64,000 nt of DNA from Bradyrhizobium niftali (GCF_004571025.1 NZ_SPQT01000025.1:62001-126000); one strand, 5' to 3'; shown: positions 7,877 to 15,873, counted from the stretch's first letter. Notes: a model not told the origin generated them from the sequence alone. Numbers and translations: made by a program.

Positions 7877-8477
7877 ATGCGCCCTTTTTTACAACTGCTG
7901 CGCTGGCGATTGCGGGGATAATCGTCGGGCCTGACGCCGTCAATGCAGCGCAGCTGGAGATGCCGACGGGACCGCAGTTACCAACAACACGGCACATACG
8001 GTTCGAAACGCAGACGCTTCCACCGATGGCCTACACGATGTTTTGCCTGCGCTACGCGGACGAATGTCGCACGCAGCCGCTTTTTCGCGGGGCCTAGTTC
8101 GCCTGACTGGCGAATGCTGGGCCATTCTCAAACAGATCAATCAGACCGTCAACCGCAGCATTTGTCCGGACGGCGCGGAATTGAGCTCCCGCGTCGAAGC
8201 CTGGTTGATCAACCCGGATCGGGGCGATTGCAATGATTACGCAGTGACCAAGCGCCACAAACTGCTCGATCGAGGCTTGCCTTCAAGCGCGCTGCTGCTG
8301 GGCGAGGTCGTGACCCGTTGGGGAAAGCATCACCTCATTCTCGTCGTGCGTACCCGAAGTGGCGATCTGGTTCTCGACAATCTGACGCCGGCGATCAAGC
8401 CGTGGGCGCGTGTGCCCTATCGCTGGGTTCGAATTCAGATGCGGCAATGGACCACGATCGCCGACCGTGGGGAGTGA
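7877..8477 (+). pseudogene. Transglutaminase-like cysteine proteinase (BTLCP type), frameshifted
   Basis: The C-terminal two thirds (about 8094-8477) has the BTLCP/DUF920 triad in order: Cys in GDCNDYAVTK, His in KHHLILVV and Asp in DLVLDNLTP. The N-terminal third is in another frame: a signal peptide ending at AALAIAGIIVGPDAVNA, then LPPMAYTMFCLRYADEC. Two indels are needed, one T lost from the T-run at 7885-7890 after the ATG and a shift near 8093. Intact relatives are periplasmic enzymes, often linked to type I secretion and surface adhesin processing in other bacteria. No adhesin or secretion gene is nearby. Confidence 0.75.
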
Positions 8478-8576
8478 GCATCGGACCGGATCTTTACCAC
8501 ACGCAAAAACTGGCGGATGGATGCTCCTAGCAACACGGGCGAATGTCACGGCAGCGATCCTGGTCGCTTAAGTGCT

Positions 8577-8614
8577 AGCCGGTACTCTGAACAAGAGCCG
8601 GTACTCTGAACAAG
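8577..8614 (+). repeat. Two perfect tandem copies of a 19-bp unit
   Basis: AGCCGGTACTCTGAACAAG occurs at 8577-8595 and again immediately at 8596-8614. It lies 73 bases ahead of the next gene. It may be a replication slippage product or a repeated regulatory site. Confidence 0.6.
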
Positions 8615-8686
8615 AAATGGGTGCCAACCTTGAGGTTGCGGACCAAGTAAATCGGACCCGCGTCCCCAGACGTATTATCGGGGGTG

Positions 8687-8923
8687 ATGAAAACATTTCT
8701 CGTGACCGCGATTACCCTTTTTGCTGTTCCGGTTGCCGCACAGCCGGCTGTGCCGCCTTCTGCCACGCCCAAAATATCATTTCGCGACCAAATCAAGGCA
8801 GCGCGCCCGGGACGCAGCAGAAGAAAAAAGCGGCTCAACTCGCGGGCATGGGACCGGGACGTCAATGGAAAGCGCCCGTGGGACACTCCAGCGAAACCAC
8901 CGAGCAACAGTTCGAAGCCTTAA
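8687..8923 (+). CDS. Small exported basic, proline-rich protein
   Basis: The product has 78 residues. ATG 8687 is preferred over the preceding GTG; GGGGGTG lies just upstream. The signal peptide is clear (KTFLVTAITLFAVPVAA), followed by QPAVPPSATP, a basic segment rich in Arg/Lys and a terminal RPWDTPAKPPSNSSKP. A similar ending of the W(D)xxxKPP type is remembered from other bradyrhizobial small exported proteins. The function is unknown. Confidence 0.5.
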   Translation: MKTFLVTAITLFAVPVAAQPAVPPSATPKISFRDQIKAARPGRSRRKKRLNSRAWDRDVNGKRPWDTPAKPPSNSSKP

Positions 8924-9253
8924 AGGAAGTTGAAGCCCCCGTGGTTCGCTGCAACGAGGATGCTGAGCGGAAGAATGCTTCGCTAGCATTGTGCTGCGCT
9001 GCTTTTCATTCTGGCGTCTTCGAAATCGGGCTTGCTGCAGGCTGCTGATCCGAGGCTGTTCCACGACGCTGCGTCGATTTAGGCAAGCCGCGTCCTGAAG
9101 TTGAACGCGCCGGCTTAGTGCGGAACTGGATCCCTCTGTTCAGGGTAAAGTGATTGTCGTCACAGGGATTCCGCGAAACCGCCTTATCCAGGTGGAACTA
9201 TGTGCTTACACTATGCGTCGTCATGGCGCACTCGTCCACGAGGTCTTCCCTTA
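8924..9253. other. 330-bp stretch with a possible nonsense-mutated exported peptide
   Basis: A frame from ATG 8960 (second ATG 8975) has an in-frame TAG at 8984-8986, but beyond it reads CAALLFILASSKSGLLQAAD up to TAG 9080, which looks like a signal peptide and a short mature part. This suggests a small exported-protein gene killed by one stop codon. A GGAAC at 9194-9198 followed after 17 bases by CGTC resembles the EcfG-type general stress promoter (GGAAC, 16-17 bases, CGTT) and lies 35 bases ahead of ATG 9254. Confidence 0.3.
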
Positions 9254-9478
9254 ATGCTCGGTCTCCTGCTCCTAGTTCTGATTGCGATGACCTCGTTCGC
9301 GGCTGGTTACGCCACCCGTTCAGCTATCTCACAAAAGCGACGCACAAAATATCTTAAGTGGGAGCCATACGTTCGACCTTCGCAACCGTCAAAGCCTCCG
9401 GAATTTCTGATGCGTTCGGACAAGCGCAACTTCCCGCCGATCCAGAGGTTTGCGTCCGGCGGTCGCCGTGGCGGCTGA
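9254..9478 (+). CDS. 74-aa single-span membrane protein
   Basis: ATG 9254 starts a strong hydrophobic helix (LGLLLLVLIAMTSFAAGYAT), then a basic RSAISQKRRTKYLKW stretch and a Pro/Ser/Arg-rich tail. The GYAxR...RR...PY layout matches the 52-aa protein at 2589-2747. A membrane-anchored peptide with a cytoplasmic basic tail is inferred. A weak EcfG-like promoter lies upstream. Confidence 0.55.
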   Translation: MLGLLLLVLIAMTSFAAGYATRSAISQKRRTKYLKWEPYVRPSQPSKPPEFLMRSDKRNFPPIQRFASGGRRGG

Positions 9479-9628
9479 CGCATTAACAGGCTCGCAGGCG
9501 CATCTTTTGCAGACGATGACCATGAGGGCGCATCGCATCGTCCATAACGGACCGGCGCGGGGCAGACCGGTTAACGATACAAACGCTTTTTTCGGCTCAC
9601 TACATGCCGGTTGTTATATTACGCCTGC

Positions 9629-9994
9629 ATGCGTCGTAACCAACTCATCGCCGCCGTAGGCATTTGCTTTTCGCTTATTGTCTACGCCACTCTCGCGAGG
9701 CTGGCGGGAAGGCCTGTGCTCGTGGGCCACCACGAAGCCTATTGGGTTGTCGTCATCGAGCGCTTCAGCGCATATGGGCTTTTAGGCTTCCTCCTCTCGT
9801 TCCTTTTGCCCGGCCGCTTTGCCATGGCCTGCGGACTTCTGCTAGCCGTCGCAGTCGGCTTGGAGCTCCTGCAAGGGCTAACGCCCGATCGCGATCCCTC
9901 ATTGCTGGACGTGCTTCAAAAAGCGGCAGGGGGAACCGTCGGAGTGCTACTTGCTCAAGTGATCCTGGCTTTCTTGCCTCGGCCCCTGTCCTAG
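9629..9994 (+). CDS. VanZ-like small membrane protein, array A copy
   Basis: The product has 121 residues, identical by eye at about 100 positions to the array B protein at 17946-18311, and the same length. The start MRRNQL is shared; an upstream in-frame ATG at 9611 is not. Four hydrophobic segments with the conserved TLARLAGRPVLVGHHEAYW loop and TPDRDPSLLDVLQKAAGGT between helices 3 and 4 fit the VanZ-like family. The molecular role of VanZ-like proteins outside glycopeptide resistance is unclear. It is a strongly conserved anchor gene. Confidence 0.75.
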   Translation: MRRNQLIAAVGICFSLIVYATLARLAGRPVLVGHHEAYWVVVIERFSAYGLLGFLLSFLLPGRFAMACGLLLAVAVGLELLQGLTPDRDPSLLDVLQKAAGGTVGVLLAQVILAFLPRPLS

Positions 9995-10096
9995 GCCCAT
10001 GCTAGCCGATGTCCAATTGGCGCCAAGATGCGGTTGGCAATTCGCACTTCTACGTCCACAGTGGTGGTGTGGAGCGCTAACCGGATCGGAAACCTA

Positions 10097-10366
10097 ATGA
10101 AACATTTTGCGATGCTCTTGGTCGGGGCCACACTCCTCGGCACTTGTCTGTCGGCTCATGCCCAAGGCACCTACTCAAACGGTATTCGCAGCGGATATGC
10201 CGGCACCGCACCGAGTTCGACGACCTCGAATACCACTTCTCCTGCGTCACCTTCCAATCCCGCACCCGCAACCAGAAATCTCGGAACGGGCCAAGGCCGA
10301 ACTGAAGGGGCAATGGGGCTCACACCCCAACTCCAGCGCGAAATAGGGATTGGTCGCCAACAATAA
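10097..10366 (+). CDS. Exported Ser/Thr/Pro-rich protein
   Basis: The product has 89 residues. The signal peptide is MKHFAMLLVGATLLGTCLSA with cleavage at AHA/QG. The mature part is low-complexity (runs of Ser, Thr, Asn and Pro), then GQGRTEGAMGLTPQLQREIG. Extended, probably unstructured and exported; the function is unknown. It is array A-specific. Confidence 0.5.
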   Translation: MKHFAMLLVGATLLGTCLSAHAQGTYSNGIRSGYAGTAPSSTTSNTTSPASPSNPAPATRNLGTGQGRTEGAMGLTPQLQREIGIGRQQ

Positions 10367-10446
10367 CGCCGCCATGGGGCATCTTTCGCGGGAAACACAG
10401 AGCGCAGCCCCAACCACTTTGGCCGGCCAAAGCAGCAGTTCGGCAA

Positions 10447-10731
10447 TTAGGCCGCCCTATGCCCGGGACCAAACTTGTTCGGCGCCAAGAGTTCGGCCAT
10501 CTGCCGGTGCGTTTTCTGTAGCGCTTCGATGGCACAATCGAGATCAAAATCTGCTTCGCGGATCGAGGCGAAGAATTTGGCTGACAGCGCCAGATCGAGT
10601 TTGACGCGGGTTGCCCCATCGCGGCTTTTGCGACGGTCGAGTGACAAATGGATGGCCCGCATTCTGGCTTCTGCGGGCGTGCACTGACTAAGTCTCGCCA
10701 GTTCGTCATATGTCATCCAGATCTGAGGCAT
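10447..10731 (-). CDS. Conserved 94-aa protein, array A copy
   Basis: It opens with MPQIWMTYDELARL and contains LSLDRRKSRDGATRVKLDLAL, both nearly identical to the 94-aa protein at 18341-18625, with the same length. An N-terminal helix-turn-helix-like segment (the CTPAEARMRA region) and a helical C-terminus are visible. The CDS and about 110 bases of upstream sequence are conserved between arrays (TTTTCGCGACAACAGCGTCA is shared), so its promoter is probably conserved too. The function is unknown. Confidence 0.7.
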   Translation of the reverse strand: MPQIWMTYDELARLSQCTPAEARMRAIHLSLDRRKSRDGATRVKLDLALSAKFFASIREADFDLDCAIEALQKTHRQMAELLAPNKFGPGHRAA

Positions 10732-11062
10732 GTTCCTCTCCCTTGCATGAGCCTCAACCTAGTTTTGTAGGGTCTAAAGCATGGTTGCTGCAGCGCGGCC
10801 GCGTCATGTTTTCGCGACAACAGCGTCAATGCAAAGCTAAAGCGCAAGGACGTTGGGGGCGCGAGGGCCTGACACGTGGCAAGCGTCTCCCACTGCCGCC
10901 GGGGACATCTCACTTCAACCTCGTTTCGGACATTTGTCTCTCTGCTTCGGGCAGGATGGTACTTCGAGGGGTAGGAAGCATTCGGCACCGTCAAAACGCC
11001 CCCCTCTGCAACCCTCTTGCATGTAGCGACTATAGCTCTATGCTCGGCTGCATTGATCAACC
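10732..11062. other. 330-bp intergenic region; first ~110 bases conserved with array B
   Basis: 10735-10845 aligns with 18629-18745 in array B, including the shared TTTTCGCGACAACAGCGTCA followed by ATGCAAAGCTAA. Beyond about 10850 the similarity stops, because array A carries an insertion of about 450 bases before the GrlR remnant resumes at 11320. No gene was seen in 10850-11062. Confidence 0.55.
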
Positions 11063-11302
11063 GTGAATTTAAGTTTGGATTACTTAAGCGAGATTTCCGT
11101 GAGATCACTCCTGAGCAACACCGCTGTCTCCGAAGAATCCGTTTGGTATCGTTCGACTTTTTCCCCCGCACGAGCCTTACCGCACCGATACATCGCTCGA
11201 TTGCGCCGCAAGGGTCCTGACTGGATAGCGATTGCACTAGTCGTGGCTGCTGTAGATTTGCTGCTGGCGACGGTTACTTGGATAGTTTTGCCTTGGCTCT
11301 GA
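11063..11302 (+). CDS. 79-aa membrane protein, GTG start, unknown function
   Basis: The frame opens at GTG 11063 without a strong ribosome site and ends at TGA 11300-11302. The N-terminal 50 residues are polar and basic; the C-terminus is one hydrophobic helix (DWIAIALVVAAVDLLLATVT) ending WIVLPWL. It lies within the ~450-base segment inserted in array A relative to array B. The true start may be downstream. Confidence 0.4.
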   Translation: MNLSLDYLSEISVRSLLSNTAVSEESVWYRSTFSPARALPHRYIARLRRKGPDWIAIALVVAAVDLLLATVTWIVLPWL

Positions 11303-11319
11303 GCTAAGAGGTCCAGGTG

Positions 11320-11540
11320 CGGGGAGATGGCGTGGCCGCAAACGGCTGTCGAGACCCTTGGACAACTTGTCGGCCTTGAGCTTGACGACCGCGCACCTGG
11401 CATCCGCTGCCAGCGCGTTTTCCCGGCTGTAGATCAGCGTCGCCTCAAACTTGACGTTGGACGCTCCCTCGACCGTTCCCGAGCAGTTCGCCCTCGCGCC
11501 GTTGTACACGCCCAAGAGGTTGAGCTCGACCTTCCTCGGC
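11320..11540 (-). pseudogene. Truncated GrlR-like gene (array A copy)
   Basis: The minus strand reads KVELNLLGVYNGARANCSGT, then SNVKFEATLIYSRE and ADARCAVVKLKADKLSKGLDSRLRPRH. This matches the C-terminal half of the GrlR-like protein at 18736-19194. The N-terminal half, with the GrlR beta-sheet core, is absent upstream, and the C-terminal tail runs into unrelated sequence. It is the last anchor of array A. Confidence 0.75.
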
Positions 11541-11915
11541 CTTTTCCTACAGGTTCGCGCCACTCAAAGATCGGCTCCAGCTCATTCGCGCGCCGCTGGC
11601 TCTTCGCGTTTATGGCGCGCTGCCGTCCGAGCTGACGAACAATGCGGATAGGACTTCACCGGCATCTTCAGTGCACACCTGTTCCCAAGCGCGGCCGTGC
11701 TTTATCAGACCGCAGCTGCGGAGCGCGTGCCGAGCTTATCAATCGTACATGTGGAGCGACGGAAATCGACCGGGAGCTATTCCGACGCTACGTCACGGAA
11801 CAGGGAGCAACTTCGTCATCCCTGCTATCCGTCGGACGACAGGCCTGCCTATCTGAGGGACTAGCTCATTCCTTTACGGGCATCGCCGGCGAAGCTCGGC
11901 TCATGGACCAGCGTC
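11541..11915. other. 375-bp stretch with no gene seen
   Basis: Open frames here (for example 11642-11941 on the plus strand) have no ribosome site, no recognisable domain and run into the terminator of the sugar transferase gene. No similarity to array B was noticed. Confidence 0.5.
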
Positions 11916-11933
11916 ACCCTGAGCAATCAGGGT
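11916..11933 (-). terminator. Hairpin terminator of the sugar transferase gene
   Basis: ACCCTGA and TCAGGGT form a perfect 7-bp stem with a GCAA loop, one base beyond the stop codon of the sugar transferase gene. There is no T-tract, so it may act as an RNA-stabilising or Rho-assisted end rather than a classical terminator. Confidence 0.5.
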
Positions 11934-11934
11934 C

Positions 11935-13359
11935 TCAGTAGGCTTCCTGATGAATCAGCGCCAGCGCGGTCTTCAGGATGATCCTGATGTCGAGCCCGAT
12001 GCTCCAGTTGCTGACGTACCAGATATCGTACTCGACCCGCTTTTCCATCAGATCGATAGTCGGGGTTTCGCCGCGGAAGCCGTTGACCTGGGCCCATCCG
12101 GTCAGGCCCGGCTTCATGTGGTGCCGGTACACGTAGTTGCTGATGAGCTCGTCGTAGTAGTTGTCGTGCGCGAGAGCATGCGGGCGCGGCCCGACCAACG
12201 ACATCTCGCCGCGCAGAACGTTCCAGAGCTGCGGCAGCTCGTCGATGCTGGTCCGCCGCAGCACGCGGCCGACACGGGTGACCCGCGCGTCGCTCTTCGT
12301 CGCCTGCGTGACGACATGGCCGTTCTCCACCACCGTCATGGAGCGGAACTTCCAGATCTCGAACTGCTTGCCGTTGAAGCCGCGCCGGGACTGCTTGAAG
12401 ATCACCTTGCCCTTGGAATCGAGCTTGATCATGATCGCGGCCGTCACCAGCAGCGGCGCCAGCAGCAGCAGGGCGAACGAGGCAAGGCCGATATCGAGGC
12501 AGCGCTTCTGCGCCTGCTCGAACACGCTGAGCGGCGCGCGCTGGATCTCGATTGCGACCGTGCCGCTGACGGGCTGGAATGGACGCGAGACCAGATCGGC
12601 GATCGGGAAATCAGGCAGAAGACGAATCGGCTGCGGGACGACACGCAGGTGCTGGCTCAGCTTCTGGAGAAGCGGCATCTCGTCCCAGTCGATGACCAAG
12701 AGATATTCTTCCACGTCCGCCGTCCGGCCCTGACGAATGATGTCGCGAATCTCGCGATCCCAGCCCGCGCCCTCTTCGGACGGCTCGAGCACGAAATGCC
12801 GCACGACGTTGAAGCCGTGCTTGCGAAGATCCTTGAAGCGGGTCGAAGTGAAATCGAGCGGCCTGAGGCTGAGCAGCACGACCTTGCGATCGACCAGACG
12901 GCCCTTGGCATAGCTCGAGGTCAGGGCGAGGCGCCACAACACGCGCAGCCCGCCCAAGGCAACGCCGCCGGTCGCAGCGAACAGCAGCGTGGTTCCGCGC
13001 GACAGATCCGCGGACGATTTGAGCAGAAACGCCTCGACCGCGAGGATGGTCAGCGAGATCAGCCAGACCGCCAGGGCCTTGCGCAGCTGCCAGACCGTGC
13101 TCAACAGTCGATGATGATCGTAGACGCCCTGGAAATAGGCGATCGTCACGAACACCGCGCTAACGACGAGACCGGCTCCGACGGACGAATCCTGCTCGAC
13201 GACAAGCACGCGATACAAACCGCTCGCCACGAAATAGCTTAGCAGCACGGCGAGGAAGTCGCCGGCGATCAAGGCCACCTGGAGCGGTCTCTGGAGGGCA
13301 CCGCGTCGGTTCGATATAGCCGAATAATTGTTTTCCGAACCGTAAGTTGCTACAGCCAT
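11935..13359 (-). CDS. Polyprenyl-phosphate sugar phosphotransferase starting exopolysaccharide synthesis (WcaJ/ExoY/PssA type)
   Basis: The product has 474 residues. It has an N-terminal multi-span region (about residues 20-130), a nucleotide-binding-like middle and a C-terminal bacterial sugar transferase domain from about residue 285. The landmarks are a final membrane helix (DIGLASFALLLLAPLLVTAA), the KFRSM motif, DELPQLWNVLRGEMSLVGPRP and KPGLTGWAQVNG. Such enzymes move a hexose-1-phosphate onto undecaprenyl phosphate. ATG 13359 is preferred to 13464 because GAGG lies six bases upstream. It stands alone between the two arrays and has a 345-bp upstream region with dyads, so it may be individually regulated. 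Confidence 0.9.
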   Translation of the reverse strand: MAVATYGSENNYSAISNRRGALQRPLQVALIAGDFLAVLLSYFVASGLYRVLVVEQDSSVGAGLVVSAVFVTIAYFQGVYDHHRLLSTVWQLRKALAVWLISLTILAVEAFLLKSSADLSRGTTLLFAATGGVALGGLRVLWRLALTSSYAKGRLVDRKVVLLSLRPLDFTSTRFKDLRKHGFNVVRHFVLEPSEEGAGWDREIRDIIRQGRTADVEEYLLVIDWDEMPLLQKLSQHLRVVPQPIRLLPDFPIADLVSRPFQPVSGTVAIEIQRAPLSVFEQAQKRCLDIGLASFALLLLAPLLVTAAIMIKLDSKGKVIFKQSRRGFNGKQFEIWKFRSMTVVENGHVVTQATKSDARVTRVGRVLRRTSIDELPQLWNVLRGEMSLVGPRPHALAHDNYYDELISNYVYRHHMKPGLTGWAQVNGFRGETPTIDLMEKRVEYDIWYVSNWSIGLDIRIILKTALALIHQEAY

Positions 13360-13538
13360 CCGAACCTCGCTGCCTCGCCACGCACCCGCAATGAATTGCG
13401 AGTAAATCGATCCGAATTTTTTTCGACGTGCGCCGAAGTATATCTTAACTAAACAAAGCGACATTGCGGCAGTGCACCGAAAAAATCAAACCGATTTTCA
13501 CGCAACGCAGCATCGCAGCGAGAGAATGCACAAACTGC

Positions 13539-13593
13539 TGTCACACACGTGACAATTATGCGGGCATTGCGCCGCGATTTCTATCAAATCGCG
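13539..13593. promoter_or_regulatory. Two dyads in the divergent region upstream of the sugar transferase
   Basis: TGTCAC and GTGACA (13539-13554) form a perfect 6-bp dyad with 4 bases between, a geometry like dimeric regulator sites. CGCGATTT and AAATCGCG (13573-13593) form a perfect 8-bp dyad around CTATC. Both lie about 180-230 bases upstream of the sugar transferase start and 110-165 bases upstream of the plus-strand gene at 13705. The binding proteins are unknown. Confidence 0.4.
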
Positions 13594-13704
13594 TCATATT
13601 CGCGCAACTTGTCGCGCGCATTTGAACGGCTGTTCAACCATGCCGCTTAAGCCGTTATTAGCTCGCGGCCATTAACACTCGTGACCAATTCGAGGAGTTG
13701 TGTC

Positions 13705-13983
13705 GTGAGTACCGTCGTCGTCTTCAGCCTGCTGATCGGATCGTTGCTGGGAGGCCGATTCCGAGTCTTCATCCTGCCGCCCGCCATCGTTCTCGGTGCA
13801 GCGATCCTCGGTGCGGGCGCGGTCTGGCAGGGACATGATTCGGCTCACATCGTTGTCACGATTCTCGTCTTTGCGGCGGTGCTCCAGTTCGGCTATTTCT
13901 GCGGCGCGGCTCTGGTCCGCGCGCGAGCGTCAGCCTATCGCGGCAAGGCCGCGCCATCGTTCGACAGCCGTAGCTTCGGCTAG
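13705..13983 (+). CDS. Small membrane protein, two to three spans
   Basis: The product has 92 residues. GTG 13705 is chosen over GTG 13681 because GAGGAG lies 7-12 bases upstream. Hydrophobic segments are VVVFSLLIGSLLGG, FILPPAIVLGAAILGAGAVW and IVVTILVFAAVLQFGYFCGA, followed by a polar C-terminus. No family was recognised. It is divergent from the sugar transferase and stands between the two arrays. Confidence 0.6.
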   Translation: MSTVVVFSLLIGSLLGGRFRVFILPPAIVLGAAILGAGAVWQGHDSAHIVVTILVFAAVLQFGYFCGAALVRARASAYRGKAAPSFDSRSFG

Positions 13984-14133
13984 TCGGCCTGGAAGCGGCA
14001 AGGATCGGCGGTTCACAGAGCTCTGGATCAGCCTTCGGCGGCGGGCGGCAGGAAAAAAGCAGCCCGTGGCGCCTCGATTTCGTCGATAGCATATTGACAT
14101 CCCGGGCGAAGCTCTCTGAAAGAGTTGGGCCCC

Positions 14134-14868
14134 ATGCCCACGACAGCGCCCCGAAATTCGCCCCGGCCGAAGCTACCGAACGGCGTGCGCATCTATGCGC
14201 TCAGCGACATCCACGGCTGCGCGCACCTGCTCGAACAGATGTTTGCCGTCATCGATGCGGACATGGCGAACAGCCGGCCCTACCGCGCGATCGAGGTCTT
14301 CCTCGGCGACTACATCGATCGCGGACCGGACTCGCGCCACACCCTCGACCTCCTGATCAGGCGTAGCCGCCGCCGCAACACGGTCTTCCTCAAGGGCAAT
14401 CACGAGGCCTATTTCACCTCGGTGCTGGAGGACCCCTCGCGCGCCACCGAATGGTTTCAGTTCGGCGGACTCCAGACCCTGATGTCGTATGGCGTGTCGG
14501 CCGCGCCGGGCCTCAGCAAGGACGAACAGTCCGATCTCGTGCGCGAGCTCACATCCGCGATGCCGCCGGAGCACATCGCGTTCCTGCGCCAGCTGCGGCC
14601 GACATTCACATGCGGCGATTTCTTCTTCGTCCATGCCGGGGTGCGCCCGGGCATTCCGCTCTCCGAACAGCGCGAATCCGACCTATTGTGGATCAGGGAC
14701 GAATTCCTCCAGAGCAAGAGGCGCTTCGGCAAATATGTCGTGCACGGCCACACGCCGGTGCGGCAGGCCGAGCTGCTGGAAAACCGCGCCAACATCGATA
14801 CCGGCGCGTACGCCACCGGAAACCTGACGCTGCTGTCCATCCAGGGCAACAGCATGCTCGCGATCTAG
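14134..14868 (+). CDS. Calcineurin-type metallophosphoesterase (Ser/Thr protein phosphatase-like), array B
   Basis: The product has 244 residues. The three signature blocks of PP1/diadenosine-tetraphosphatase-like enzymes are intact: SDIHG (about 24-28), GDYIDRG (58-64) and GNHE (88-91). VHAGVRPG and VHGHTPV supply the later metal and phosphate ligands. A dinuclear-metal phosphoesterase, acting on phosphoproteins or nucleotides, is expected in the cytoplasm. ATG 14134 has AAAGAG upstream; a TTG at 14125 is less likely. It is the first anchor gene of array B; its homologue enters the window at position 1. Confidence 0.9.
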   Translation: MPTTAPRNSPRPKLPNGVRIYALSDIHGCAHLLEQMFAVIDADMANSRPYRAIEVFLGDYIDRGPDSRHTLDLLIRRSRRRNTVFLKGNHEAYFTSVLEDPSRATEWFQFGGLQTLMSYGVSAAPGLSKDEQSDLVRELTSAMPPEHIAFLRQLRPTFTCGDFFFVHAGVRPGIPLSEQRESDLLWIRDEFLQSKRRFGKYVVHGHTPVRQAELLENRANIDTGAYATGNLTLLSIQGNSMLAI

Positions 14869-14892
14869 CCCGCCGGGCTCGCGCGCCGCACT

Positions 14893-15315
14893 CTAATTGG
14901 TGGAGCTTGCGGGAGGCCGGTATTCCGGAAAGCGGCTCAGTATCGCCGCCTTCAGGAATTTGAACTGAGCGATCGAGGCGCCGAGCTCCTTGAGCCGGCG
15001 CTGGCCGTTCAGGATCTCCTTGTCGAACAGATCCTGGTGGTGGTTGTCGAGCGCTTCGCGCTCGAGATATTCGTCATCGCCGTTGCCGAAGGTCACGGCC
15101 GCACGCGCCAGCACGTCTTCCACCCGGCGGTTCAGGCCCGACTGCTCGCGCTCCGCCGCGTGCAGAGCCTCCTCGATCGCTGTCATGATGGCTTCGACGC
15201 GCGTGCGATCGGTTTCGGCGTCCCGCTCGGGCGAGCGCGCACGGAACGTCTGCTCTCCCCCGAAACGATCTTTCAGGAAATTATGGGTGCGGGCCCGCAA
15301 GAAGAGCTGAAACAT
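14893..15315 (-). CDS. Conserved coiled-coil protein, array B copy
   Basis: The product has 140 residues, matching the array A protein at 1526-1963 except at the extreme C-terminus. Charged helical stretches such as RVEAIMTAIEEALHAAEREQ and LEREALDNHHQDLFDKEI dominate. It is convergent with the phosphoesterase, 24 bases apart. No domain was recognised. The change pattern (mostly conservative substitutions, no indels in the core) supports function. Confidence 0.75.
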   Translation of the reverse strand: MFQLFLRARTHNFLKDRFGGEQTFRARSPERDAETDRTRVEAIMTAIEEALHAAEREQSGLNRRVEDVLARAAVTFGNGDDEYLEREALDNHHQDLFDKEILNGQRRLKELGASIAQFKFLKAAILSRFPEYRPPASSTN

Positions 15316-15366
15316 GCGTGCATTTTCCGGTTCGAGGCGCCAGACCAGAAAATGGGCCCGGGATGG

Positions 15367-15675
15367 TTAACAAAGATTGAAGCCTTCGCGCCGTTCGGTG
15401 CGGCTTTGCGCCATCCAGGCCCTCCAGGCGCCCTCATGCTTCTCGTAGAGCTCGAGCCGGCGCCGCTCACCGGCATCCGGCCACACGTCACGGCCGTCGG
15501 ACGCGACCTGCACCCGGCCCGGCGCCGGCGCCTGGCCACTGTCGAGCCGCTCGAACTCGAACGTCTCCTCGGGCGTCAGGCCGATCAGGACACGCCGGCC
15601 ACCCGCATCGACGAAATAGCGCCGCGGCGCGGTGTCGGTCGAACTGGTGATGGCGTCTGCCCGCGTTCCCGTCAT
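15367..15675 (-). CDS. Small conserved protein with PRRYFVD motif, array B copy
   Basis: The product has 102 residues. ATG 15675 is chosen so that the N-terminus stays close to the array A homologue. The shared block APRRYFVDAGGRRVLIGLTP continues into EETFEFERL, and the C-terminus (LELYEKHEGAWRAWMAQSR) is also shared in modified form. Unlike array A, no short membrane gene overlaps its start. The function is unknown. Confidence 0.65.
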   Translation of the reverse strand: MTGTRADAITSSTDTAPRRYFVDAGGRRVLIGLTPEETFEFERLDSGQAPAPGRVQVASDGRDVWPDAGERRRLELYEKHEGAWRAWMAQSRTERREGFNLC

Positions 15676-15873
15676 GATCCACTCCCCTGCCGCAATACAA
15701 GCCGGCGCCGCCACGCCGGTTGTAAATCCTCAGAATACACGCCACACTCTCGCCAACACGATGCGTCAGTCTCGTCTTCGAGTTGTGTCGAGATCATGAT
15801 GAGCGCCGCTGATTTTCTTGTCACGCCCGAGATTTTTTGGGCAGCATCGTGCTTGCGAAGTGGTCCGCCGCGC

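Noticed and set aside
9629..9994. Glycopeptide resistance from VanZ similarity
   Set aside because: No vanHAX or regulator genes are present and VanZ-like proteins are common in bacteria without that trait.
11642..11941. 99-codon plus-strand frame
   Set aside because: No ribosome site or domain, and it ends inside the hairpin after the sugar transferase gene.
11950..13242. 430-codon plus-strand frame across the sugar transferase gene
   Set aside because: Antisense shadow of a well-supported sugar transferase with KFRSM and DELPQLWNVL motifs.
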